Position numbers and translations under genes: made by a program. This document shows, in pieces, positions 21,821 through 31,325 of a stretch of 64,000 nt of DNA. Position 1 is the stretch's first letter. The number at the start of each line of letters is the position of its first letter. Source of the DNA: Petunia secreta. Its lineage: Eukaryota; Streptophyta; Magnoliopsida; Solanales; Solanaceae. A model generated the notes under the pieces. The model was not told the origin of the DNA. It saw only the letters and a list, made by a program, of their open reading frames with translations, and made no database searches. The DNA is taken from contig JARKIP010000030.1 of the NCBI GenBank assembly GCA_029990175.1, forward strand, positions 16,765,501-16,829,500. Reading direction: 5' to 3'.

Positions 21821-21837
21821 CCTAGGCTCTGATACCA
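21821..21837 (-). other. primer binding site of element C (initiator Met tRNA type)
   Basis: The minus strand reads TGGTATCAGAGCCTAGG two bases inside the LTR end. TGGTATCAGAGC is complementary to the 3' end of plant initiator methionine tRNA. Confidence 0.85.
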
Positions 21838-21839
21838 AT

Positions 21840-24089
21840 TGACACGACCCAATTTCTCAGGGCGTAGGGCACCTAAACCCAATATACTTATGAGAACCCT
21901 CTATATGTATATAATCGGACATGATGATTATAACTAAAGAGTATTTAAGACGTAAAGAGTCATCATGTCATAAATTGTGGAACAAGAGTCGAACATTACA
22001 TACATAAGTTCAATATATCAAAAATACCCTACTATAAGTCACAGAGCAACGCTAGATTGTCAAAGTATAAAAAACTTTGAGACACAGCTCGAGAACATGA
22101 ATAAGTACTAAAAACAAAATAGATGGTTTGCCATTGCGGTAGATGTAAACGGCTGACCTCAAAAGCTCCCATTGATAGTCTTGAACGGAGCAAGATGGTC
22201 CCATGGCACGAGTGACGGAAGGGTCTGCAAAGAGAAAATAATAGCGAGGGGTTAGTCACAAAAACTAAGCAAGGACTGTCCCGCCCCTCAACCTTACCGC
22301 TGGGGCAAGTCCTTAAAGAATAATAAGTTAAACCAAGCACACAAGTTCATTCAACCAAAAGTCAAAAAATTAAACCAAGATAGGCCATAGTCGGTATAAT
22401 CCCTCGACTATATCAGTGGGTCCTCACAAATATCCTCTATCGGCTAGACCAAAAACACCAATGTCATCATCATACTATAGTCACCATAATGGGTCCTCAC
22501 TATTCATCAATGGCTAGACCAATGGGCCCTCGCCGAATAAATCCATCGGCCAGAATAATACAACAATAGAGATGTCAAGATATTAAGATCAATCAAAGTA
22601 CAAGAGTTCAATCACGCTAATCCACGAAGTATTAAATAAACAAGTGTATGAAGGCATAACATGACTACTTTCATGAAGTGATAGTCATCAAACTAGCACC
22701 TTATAACCAATTCAATTCAAAAGATGTAATTTATGACATAGTGCTTCCAACCTCATGTCCATCTTTATTAAACACAGAATAGTACATAAAAAAATGATGG
22801 TTCAAGCACAATTTTTACATAAACTAGTAAGTTGAGAATTAACATGTGCTCGCCCCAAAAGATGTTAAGATATGGAAAAATTTTCTAAAACTGTCCATGA
22901 AAGATGTATAATTATATGAGGTGAAAAGCAAACAAGGCAAGGTTCAAGACTCCCTTACCTCGAACACGTTAAAAGTACTACAATCAAGAAATCACCAAAA
23001 ATCTAGAAATGAAGCCTCCAATTGCCTAAAGCTATTCGAATTATAAAAGAACGCACAAAATTAGGCTAGTAGGAGCTAAATCCCATATTTCAAAAATAAT
23101 GGACCCCGACTGGGTCCAAAATTGACTACCGGGTCAACATCTTGGATTTCAATTCCTAGTTCAATTTCCGGTTACCCATTTTATTATGAATCTATATCCA
23201 CAATTGAATTTTCAATCGGGGTTTATTTACCCATTTTGATTTCACATTATGCCCCTTTTTTAGGCTTAGGTCTAAAATCTCAATTTCCAAAATTCCACAT
23301 CTATTTGCTGAACCTCACCTATATTCAATATCAATATAAATGCTACATAAATTGGTAGCTATTGTTAAAAAAAAATATCGAAAAGAGGTAAATCTCCATA
23401 AGGAGTGGTTTTACAAAATTCCCCGTGCTAAGAAATATTTTAGCAAAATGCCCTTATTTAGTCCGCAAGCCAAGACTTCAAGGCAAAAAATTTGTAAGTA
23501 TTGGCAATTGGCAATACTTCAAGGGTAGCTGTTTTGCCAATACTTCAAGTTATATGGCGAGAATGCAGGGAAAACTGCAAGGGGCAAGTCTTGGCAATCG
23601 ACGCAGTGCAGCAAGTATTGCCTATTGCCAATACTTGCCGTGCAAGAGCTGGAAAATCGAGCAAGAGTTAATGGAAAGTCTTGGCAATTTCCAAGACTTA
23701 CGGCCAAGTGGGGCAAGTATTGCCTATTGCCTATTGCCAATACTTGAAGGGATAAGTGTTGAAAAGCGGAAAATATAATGGGAAGTCTTGGCCCCAGATT
23801 TTTTTCAGTAAATCTTAATGGGGACATTTTTGCAAACCATCTCTTAACGCGGGCAAAAAGGCAAACCATTGCTTCCCGTGTCATATTTTTGCAAATCCCC
23901 CTTTGATACCATAATAACAACTGACTCACACTTTAATTCGCTACTTTAATAGTTTAAAGCTCACAACTTACTCTTCACACACTTCAATAATCATGCTTTT
24001 TTCTTTGATCTCAAAATATTTGCTATCTTACTACTTCCACAAGAACACATTAAGCTAAATAAATACTGTCCTTTCCTCACTTCTTTTAT
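21840..24089 (-). repeat. 5' LTR of element C (truncated), interrupted by MITE M2
   Basis: In element direction the LTR ends GGGTCGTGTCA at 21840, next to the primer site. The upstream end is missing because element D is joined at 24090. 23137-24089 aligns with 7859 to about 8315 of the 3' LTR, apart from M2. I see no gene in it. 22380-22600 has short GGTCCTC/TCGGC-type direct repeats without coding sense. Confidence 0.7.
23395..23898. mobile_element. MULE-type MITE M2 (~504 bp), relative of MULE G
   Basis: The homologous LTR at about 8125-8135 is continuous where this insert occurs (AAAGAGGGAAAT followed by the GATACC stretch), so it is an insertion with an empty site in the same window. 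It aligns with M1 along most of its length, including TAAGGAGTGGTTTT at the left and GCTTCCCGTGTCATATTTTT at the right. It contains the same words (GTATTGGCAATTGGCAATAC, GTCTTGGCAATTTCCAAGAC). The target duplication could not be fixed. Confidence 0.75.
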
Positions 24090-24908
24090 TGATGTAGGGA
24101 AAAACCAGGGAAGCGATAAATAAAGATAAAAGCGAGACGCGACAAGAACACTCACGAGGTAGCACCAAGGAACGATGTCTTGATACACCCTCGATTCAAT
24201 TCAAGTAGAACCTACGCTAAGCAACCATCCTCAAGAGACACTCGGCTCTCGCAAATAGAATGATCAAAGAGGATTGAAGAGCAACTTGGATTCATCCAAT
24301 TGATTCAAGCCAAAATAGTTACAAGTGTTTGGGAGTAATGCTCATAAATGTTCAATATTCAAGGAGTGTTAATGGCAATAAATGATGAAGGGGTGTATTT
24401 ATAGCACCCTTTACAAGATGTGAAAGGTCTAATAAGCCCTCAACTAGCTTAGAACATAATGTAGCACTTAAGGCTAAAATAGAAATTTCATACAAAAAGA
24501 AGTCAAAAATCAGCACTTTGTGGCGCCCCGCCTAGGCAAGCTAGGCACTCCGCTTGGTGGAGCTATGACCCAGGCGCTCCGCCCATGGGTCAGGCGCTCC
24601 GCCTGGTGAGCACCACTTCCAAAGTGGCTAGGCGCTCCATTCTATAGCTAGGCGCTCCGCCCTATAGCTAGGCGCTCCGCCTAGTGGCTTGCTTCTCTGG
24701 GCGCTCCACCTATGGGCTGCTAGGCGCTCCGCCTGGGGCCCTGTGGCCTTCCATTCCTTCTTCCAACGAGCTCAAGTGTATGATCTTCCAATGGTCCCCG
24801 GAGCTCGTATCATCCATGCCCTTCCAAATCAAGTGTAAGTGAGCATCATGAAGTGCTTTGGCTTGGCTTCTCGTGAAGGGCCTTGTGGTGGTGATTTGCC
24901 CTACATCA
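24090..24908 (-). repeat. 3' LTR of element D (819 bp)
   Basis: In element direction it starts TGATGTAGGGCAAATC at 24908 and ends CCCTACATCA at 24090, with 10-bp terminal inverted repeats. A TATA-like GCTATAAATACACC is on the minus strand near 24396-24409. A GC-rich repeat block is at 24530-24735. Confidence 0.85.
24530..24735. repeat. GGCGCTCCGCC repeat block in the LTR of D
   Basis: About ten variants of GGCGCTCCGCC occur in 200 bases, several followed by a TAG or TGGGTCA spacer. The reverse complement of this unit is found in the LTR of element 0 (800-937). The GC content contrasts sharply with the AT-rich surroundings. Confidence 0.8.
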
Positions 24909-25321
24909 TCCTCCCCTTCTTGAGAGCATTTCGTCCTCGAAATTGAAGCATCCTCCTCCACGACATCATCTTCCACGGCATCATGACCTACATCCAAAGG
25001 AGCCAAGTCACTAACATTAAAAGTGTTTGAAACATTGTACTCACCGGGTAGATCAATCACATAGGCATTGTTGTTGATCTTGGATAACACTTGGAATGGG
25101 CCATCACCTCGGGGTGCCAACTTCCCTTTTCTAAGGTTTGGAAATATTTCCTTCTGGAAGTGCACCCACACCCAATCTCCCTTCTTGAGTTCCAACTTCT
25201 TTCTCTCCTTGTTCTTCTTGGTGGCCAACTTTTCATAAGCTTCCTCCAAGTTCTTCTTCGCCTTAGCATGGAGTTCAATCAAGGCCTTAGCTCGGCCTTT
25301 ACCTTCAAAGCTAACAACCAT
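24710..25321 (-). CDS. element D: integrase C-terminal region reading into the LTR
   Basis: The 203-codon frame contains ELKKGDWVWVHFQKEIFP, DGPFQVLSKINNNAYVIDLP and STFNVSDL-type (NTFNVSDLAPLD) motifs of the integrase C-terminal domain, then an acidic stretch and RPFTRSQAKALHD. The LTR starts inside this frame at 24908 (codons of GEDDVG), so about 66 codons lie in the LTR. A stop just upstream (25322-25324) breaks it from the integrase core. Confidence 0.75.
   Translation of the reverse strand: MVVSFEGKGRAKALIELHAKAKKNLEEAYEKLATKKNKERKKLELKKGDWVWVHFQKEIFPNLRKGKLAPRGDGPFQVLSKINNNAYVIDLPGEYNVSNTFNVSDLAPLDVGHDAVEDDVVEEDASISRTKCSQEGEDDVGQITTTRPFTRSQAKALHDAHLHLIWKGMDDTSSGDHWKIIHLSSLEEGMEGHRAPGGAPSSP
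24909..24921 (-). other. polypurine tract of element D
   Basis: The minus strand reads AAGAAGGGGAGGA directly before the LTR start TGATG, identical to that of element 0. Here it is also coding sequence for the pol tail. Confidence 0.8.
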
Positions 25322-25324
25322 TTA

Positions 25325-26095
25325 CCTTGGAAAATGGGTGAGATCAAGTGGAATCAAAGGATTAAAACCATAAACACAGTCAAATGGAGTCATGCCAACC
25401 ATTCTATGCAAAGTACGGTTATATGCAAACTCCATGAGTGGTAACTTCTCCACCCAAGTCCCGGCCTTGCTTCGGGTCATAGCTCTAAGAAGAGACCCCA
25501 AGGTTCAGTTCACCACCTCGGTTTGACCATCCGTTTGAGGGTGGTGGGACGTGGAGACAAACAATTTGGTGCCAAGGGCACCCCACAAGCATCTCCAAAA
25601 ATGACTTAGGAACTTAGTGTCCCTATCACTCAAAATGGTTTGAGGCACTCCATGCAATTTTAACACATTATCAATGAACAAGGAAGCTACATGGTATGCA
25701 TCACTATTCTTTTTACAAGGAATAAAGTGAGCCATTTTGGAGAACCTATCCACGACAACATAAATGTTATCATGTCCTCCTCTAGACCGTGGTAATCCCA
25801 TAATAAAATCCATTGAAATATCCATCCACGGGATAGTAGGAATAGGCAAGGGAGTATACAAGCCATGGGGATTTGACTTGGACTTGGCGTGCTTGCAATC
25901 TAAACAAGAATTGCATAGCTGCTCAACATGCAACCCCATCTTAGGCCAATGGAATTGCTCTATAAGAATGGCCAAAGTCTTATCCCTCCCAAAGTGACCC
26001 ATCAAGCCTCCACAATGTGCTTCAGGCACTAGCAATTCTCGCCAAGAGGACTCGGGGACACATACTCTCCCATTCTTGAAAATATAGCCATCTAC
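25325..26095 (-). pseudogene. element D: integrase
   Basis: The frame at 25505-26035 includes the zinc-finger half HCGGLMGHFGRDKT and CLDCKHAKSKS (H..C2), the core with MDFIMGLPRSRGGHDNIYVV (first Asp in the MDFI motif), TILSDRDTKFLSHFW (second Asp) and HHPQTDGQTEVVN (catalytic Glu). It is followed by a stop (TGA, 25502-25504) and an open piece to 25325 with TWVEKLPLMEFAYN. Apart from single stops the domain is well preserved. Confidence 0.85.
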
Positions 26096-26899
26096 CTATT
26101 GGTATTTCTCTACCCTCTTCCCACTCACTAGAGCATCATGAATGCTCTTGAACTTTAGGTCATGTTCATACAATGATTTTATATTCTCAAAACCCATAAG
26201 TCTAGAAGCAAGAGTGGTAGCAAGGGAGAACTTTCTCGAAAGCGCATCGACTACAACATTGTCCTTTCCCTTCTTGTAATGAATTACATAAAGGAAGGAC
26301 TCAATGAACTCTACCCACTTGGCATGTCTCTTGTTCAACTTCTCTTGTCCTCTAAGATGCTTGAGTGACTCATGGTCACTCTTGATCATAAATTCCCTAG
26401 GCCACAGATAGTGTTTCCAATGAGCTAGAGCTCTCACAAGGGCATACAATTCCTTGTCATACGTGGAGTAATCCAAGGTTGCGCCCTTCAACTTCTCACT
26501 AAAGTAGGCAATGGGTTTCCTTTCTTGCATGAGAACACCCCCAATTCCTACCCCCGAGGCATCACATTCAACCTCAAAAGCTTTCCCCAAGTCGGGCAAT
26601 TGCAATAATGGGGCGGTATTCAACCTACTTTTCAATTCTTGGAAAGCCTTCTCGTGTGGCTCCCCCCACACAAAGGACCCGTCCTTCTTGACCAACTCAG
26701 TGAATGGTGCGGCGATGGTGCTAAAGTCTCTAACAAAGCGCCTATAAAAACTAGCAAGTCCACGGAAACTCCTAACATGAGAGACGGTAGTAGGAGTAGG
26801 CCAATCTCTAATAGCTTCAACTTTAGATTCATCAAATTCTACACCATTGGCACAAACAACAAAACCAAGAAAGACAACCTTTTCCACAGAAAGGCACAC
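26096..26899 (-). pseudogene. element D: RT connection and RNase H
   Basis: The 267-codon frame begins in the RT thumb (FLGFVVCANGVEFDESKV, RSFRGLASFYRRFVRDFS). It continues into RNase H with FEVECDASGVGIGGVLMQ, YSTYDKELYALVRALAHWKH and FMIKSDHESLKHL (the D-E-D residues) and ends with VVDALSRK. It overlaps the upstream RT frame with a frameshift near 26890 and stops at a TAG before the integrase. Confidence 0.85.
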
Positions 26900-28179
26900 T
26901 TTTTAAAATTGGCATAGAGCTTTTCGGCTCTTAGCACTTCAACAACTTGACTTAAGTGGCCAACATGATCATCTATTAATTTGCTATATATAAAAATATC
27001 ATCAAAATAGACAACCACAAATTTATTGATAAACGATTTCAAGACATGGTTCATCAACCTCATAAGAGTGCTAGGTGCGTTGGAGAGGCCAAAAGGCATC
27101 ACCAACCATTCATAGAGACCAAACTTGGTCTTGAATGCGGTTTTTCACTCATCACCCGGTTTCATCCAGATTTGGTGGTAGCCGGACCTAAGATCTATCT
27201 TAGAAAAGATACTAGAACCACTCAGCTCATCAAGAATGTCATCAAGTCTAGGAATGGGATGACGATACTTTACCGTTATCTTGTTGACCGCTCGGCAATC
27301 AACACACATCCTCCATGTCCCGTCCTTCTTTGGTACAAGAATGACCGGTACGGCACACAGACTCAAGCTTTCACGAACTAAGCCTTTAGTGAGTAATTCA
27401 TCCACTTGCTTTTGCAATTCCTTTGTATCCTCCAGATTGCTCCTATAAGCCGGTTTGTTTGGGATTTGGGACCCCGGGACAAAGTCAATTTGGTGTTCAA
27501 TTCCCCTCAATGGAGGAAGACCACTCGGCATCTCTTCCAGGAACATGTCCTCAAATACCTTCAAGACATTCTCACTAGCACTAGGAAAAGGGTTAGGGTT
27601 AGAAGAATAATCACAATCAGAATTTAAAACCATATCTTTGTGCACTAGGCAAATGAGCATTTTGGTGCCATCATTACATTTCATGTACTCACTCGGTTGC
27701 ATCATGGCACAAATGCGACCGGTAGAAGATGGTGGAGTTTCGGCCAAAGGCTTGGTCACAACGGGAGATTTAGCTTTAGCCGCTTCCTTCAACTCCCTCA
27801 TGCGCCTATAGTCATCACTTACTTGCTTTGGCGTCAAGGGTGTAAGCACATACTTCTTCCCCTCATGTCTAACCATGTAAGTGTTGGCTCGGCCATCATG
27901 AACCACATGCTTGTCATATTCCCAAGGCCTACCAAACAAGAGGTGGCAAGCTTGCATTGGCACTACATCAAACATGTGCTCATCTTGGTAGTTCCCAGTC
28001 TTGAACTTAATCAAGACTTGCTTCACTACCTTAAACTCCCCACACTCACTCAAACATTGAAAACGGTAGGGGCTTGGGTGTTTAAGGGTAGGCAATTTCA
28101 ATTGTGAGACCAAAGATTGGCTCACCACATTCGCACAACTACCCGAGTCAATGATCAGGGAGCACACTTGTCCCCTCAC
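26839..28179 (-). pseudogene. element D: retropepsin and reverse transcriptase
   Basis: The frame at 27145-28179 holds the protease (CSLIIDSGSCANVVS, active-site DSGS) at residues about 5-20 and, after a long linker, the RT fingers and palm (VPVILVPKKDGTWRMCVDCRA; IDLRSGYHQIWMKPGDE). A TGA at 27142-27144 replaces the usual Trp after GDE. The frame then goes on (TAFKTKFGLYEWLVMPFGLS; FVVVYFDDIFIYSK with the YFDD box) to the frameshift near 26890. One point stop plus one shift keep it from being a full RT. Confidence 0.85.
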
Positions 28180-28197
28180 TCTAAACCTAGCGTGGAA

Positions 28198-28850
28198 TCA
28201 GTTCTCCCTTTGCTCATCCTCCCTCTTTTCACTCATCATGACATCTAAACTACGTCGTACCACTAGGAACATATTAGGATCATCCCCCTCCGCCACTCTC
28301 TCTTCACCCTCAACTACCTCACTCTCCTCAATATCATCACCCTCGGGCTCACTTTCTGCCTCATACACCATCCCATCATCCATCACAATCATTTTTTTTT
28401 CGGGTGGGGCAATCATTGGCAAAGTGGCCATAACCTTTGCAGTTGTGGCATTGGAAAGAAGAAGGAGTATTTAATTGAATTTTAGAATTACCTCCAACTT
28501 CTTTGAAGTCGCTTCTCGGGATAGCCTTCTCAAAAGGCTTCTTCACATCACGACTCCCATTTGCACCACTTGTGTTTGGGTTCTTCCATTCTTTAGTTCG
28601 AGTTGTTGGAGTGGAAGTAGTACTCCTAAAGCAAGGAGCTTTCTCTTCCTTGAGCCACTTCTCGGCTTCAACCGCGGCATCAAAACATCTTGTAGAGAGT
28701 GGAAGATGTGTAGCCTCAATTGAGAAGCAATCTATTGGCATAAGGCAAGACTTTCTTAGATTCACACACATACCACACATATCACTTTCCTTGAAATATT
28801 GGCATTTGACAATACTTTCCCTCCCCTCTTCCACATAACTCAAACATTTC
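28198..28850 (-). pseudogene. element D: C-terminal Gag, zinc knuckle and acidic spacer
   Basis: The 28376-28850 frame ends with CHNCKGYGHFANDC, a perfect CCHC zinc knuckle (C-X2-C-X4-H-X4-C), after a Ser/Thr/Asn-rich basic region. A shifted frame, 28198-28431, continues with an acidic spacer (EAESEPEGDDIEESEVVEGE) that joins Gag to the protease. Upstream the Gag is cut at about 28850 by MULE G sequence. Confidence 0.75.
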
Positions 28851-28880
28851 ACTAATAAATCTTCTGTTTCCCCCATGCAG

Positions 28881-30185
28881 GTTTCAGTATGCATTCTTTG
28901 CATACGGCGCTTCAATACAAGGATGGAGACACTGCATGCCAGTAATAATGGTAGACGCAACATTCTTGCAGGGAAAATACCATGATATTCTCATAGTAGC
29001 AGTCTCTAAAGACGGAAACAACAACATCTTTCCTTTGGCATTTGGGATTGCAGATTAAGAAAACAACAAGGCCTACAACTAGTTCTTCCGCCAGTCGAGA
29101 ATTGCGATAGGGACGCGTGAACAACTCTCAATCCTATCAGACCGCCACCCCTCCATTGCAAATGCCATCGCTAACGTCTATCCAGACTGTCAGGATGGCA
29201 TATGCATTTATCACATGGAGAAGAATCTAAGGAGCATATTCTACTCTGACGCAGTGATCTCATATTTTTACAATGCAGCAACTACTTACAATCGCACAGA
29301 TTTTGATACGTATATGATTGAAATTGAAAATCTTGACAAAAATGCTGCAAAATACATAAAGGAGGAGCCACCAGAAAGATTGGCACGTTCGTTCCAGACC
29401 AACAGAAGATACAACATGCTAACAACAAACAATGTTGAGACTATGAATAGCGTTCTTGCAAAAGCCAGAAAACTGCCAATAATGGGGTTAATTGACTACA
29501 TTCAAAACAAGCTACAGAGTTGGTTTTTCGAGAGAAAAATTCAGACACAAGGAACTTATCATCAGCTCACAAGTTGGGCAGAACAAGAGCTGACCGGAAA
29601 GATTCCATTTGCATACAGGATGATAGTAAGTAATATTTCTTACGAAAAGTTTCAGAAACAAAAATCTGTAGAATCAACATTTGCTTATTACATGCTTATT
29701 GACTTCATTCGCAGGTTGATCCTATTAGTGACACAAGATTTACAGTAGCAGATGGAGACGATAAGTTTACGGTCGACTTAAAAGAGAGAACCTGCAAGTG
29801 CTTGCAATATCAAACAGACGAGCTACCATGCACCCACGCCATTACAGCAATAGATAGGAGAAATCTACAGAAGTCTAGCTACTGCGCACGGTGGTTCACA
29901 AGACATGCTTGGCAAGAAACTTACAAGGGTGAAATTCTACCAGTAGGAAGTTCAAAATCGTGGGATGTCCCACAAACGGTCAAGGATTTCATCACAAAAC
30001 CACCAAACACAAAAATTAAGCAGGGAAGAAGGAAAACAAAGAGATATGCTTCAAGAGGAGAGTTTCTAAAGGCTAGAGCTCAATGTTCAAGATGCAAAAG
30101 GACAGGACACAACAGAACCAGCTGTGTCTATACTCCAGTACTCAATCCACATGCAAGAAAATACAGAAAGAAAGTTACACCATGA
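28881..30185 (+). pseudogene. MULE transposase (C-terminal two thirds, two stops)
   Basis: Coding sequence begins after a plausible splice acceptor (TTCCCCCATGCAG, ending 28880). It reads YGASIQGWRHC, VDATFLQGKYHDILIVAVSK (first DDE Asp), then LSDRHPSIANAI (second Asp), then CIYHMEKNL and the helical part. An intron is likely at 29626-29714 (GTAAG...CGCAG). After it come a SWIM zinc finger (CKCLQYQTDELPCTH) and a final CCHC knuckle (CSRCKRTGHNRTSC). Two in-frame stops near 29055-29085 and loss of the N-terminal DNA-binding part make this copy inactive. Confidence 0.9.
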
Positions 30186-30329
30186 TTCATTTTAATTACT
30201 CCTATGAATTATAATTTTATATGTTAAATATTGCTTATAATTTGCACAACTGGTGAACTTAATGTCCTCAATAAATCTTAATTTTAAATTATTGTCCAAC
30301 CCTCCCCCCCCCACTATATCAGAAAATAT

Positions 30330-31110
30330 CCTCTCAGGTATTGCCAATTGCCAATACTTTCAACACGTTTTCAATGAGGACTTCTAGACAATATCCTTAA
30401 GAGTCTTGGCTATTGCCAAGACTTGGAGGTCTGTACTTAACTGAAAGATCACGCAAAGAGCTAACCCACTTCTAAGCCGAATAAATAAATTCTCTCAAAT
30501 ATTGGCAATTGCTAAGACTTTAAACACACTTGAAAATACGGCAATGGAGACTGACTCCAAAAGTCTAGGCAATTGCCATTACTTTGCGCTTGACTGCAGC
30601 TATAGGCAATGTATGAATTCTCTCAAGTCTTGCCTATTTCCAAGAACTTACAAATACTAGCAATTGCCAATACTTGCAACACGTTTCCAGTGCCCACTCG
30701 AAGAAAAAATCCCTAAGAGTCTTGGCTATTGTCAAGACTTTAAGGTCTGGACATTTGTAATTTACTGAAAGTTCAGGTAACGAGGTAACTATCGCCTAAG
30801 CTCTATTGGTAATTGCCAAGAGTTTAAATACATTTGAGATGCGGGCTTGACGACAAGGACTCCAAAAAATCTTGGCACTTGCCACAACTTTGTGCCTATT
30901 GCCAAGAATTTACAAACATTTGTATTTCATACTTCTTGCTAATTGACAAGACTTAAATGTGTAGTGCAATAACAAATGACATTGGTTCTCTTTGCTATTG
31001 CCAAGAGTTTAAGCCCTATTAGAAAGGTGAAACTTCTCTGCAAATGTTCACTTACTTACATATAAAATGCCTTGAAGTCTTGGCAAAACCAACACTTGCA
31101 ATTGACCACT
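30330..31110. repeat. palindrome array of MULE G, segment 1
   Basis: About twelve imperfect copies of the word AGTCTTGGCAATTGCCAAGACTT, given here as core CTTGGCAATTGCCAAG, are spaced about 60-90 bases apart between the transposase and the Ulp1 gene. Examples are at 30338, 30405, 30499, 30563, 30655, 30717, 30808, 30868, 30937 and 31075. Many keep only one good half. The area has no gene. It separates two convergent transcription units. Confidence 0.85.
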
Positions 31111-31325
31111 TCGACAGCAAAAAAAAAAACGTATTCCACACCCACCAACAAACACTAATAAATAAATAAAATAATACATAGAAAGAGGATGGACAACTCA
31201 TTCATTCACCTAAAAAATATAAAGAGTTGTAGGCATACACATTATAAAATAATGTTTCGTCCTTACACTAAAAACATGGTAATTAAACAATAGTATTGTA
31301 AATCATTCATAGAACTACAACATGG

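Larger units (their letters stand above)
24090..28850 (-). mobile_element. chromovirus-like Ty3/gypsy element D, 5'-truncated
   Basis: 3' LTR, polypurine tract, pol and the end of gag are present on the minus strand in correct order. The 5' part of gag, primer site and 5' LTR are missing. At about 28840-28870 the gag runs into the transposase of MULE G. The pol frame reaches into the LTR and ends in a TRSQAK-type tail, features described for CRM-type chromoviruses, so a CRM-like placement is reasonable but unproven. Its LTR left end (TGATGTAGGG at 24090) splits the 5' LTR of C. Confidence 0.85.

Noticed and set aside
24981..25444. Plus-strand ORFs opposite element D, such as 25091-25444
   Set aside because: They are shadows of the integrase C-terminal frame on the minus strand.
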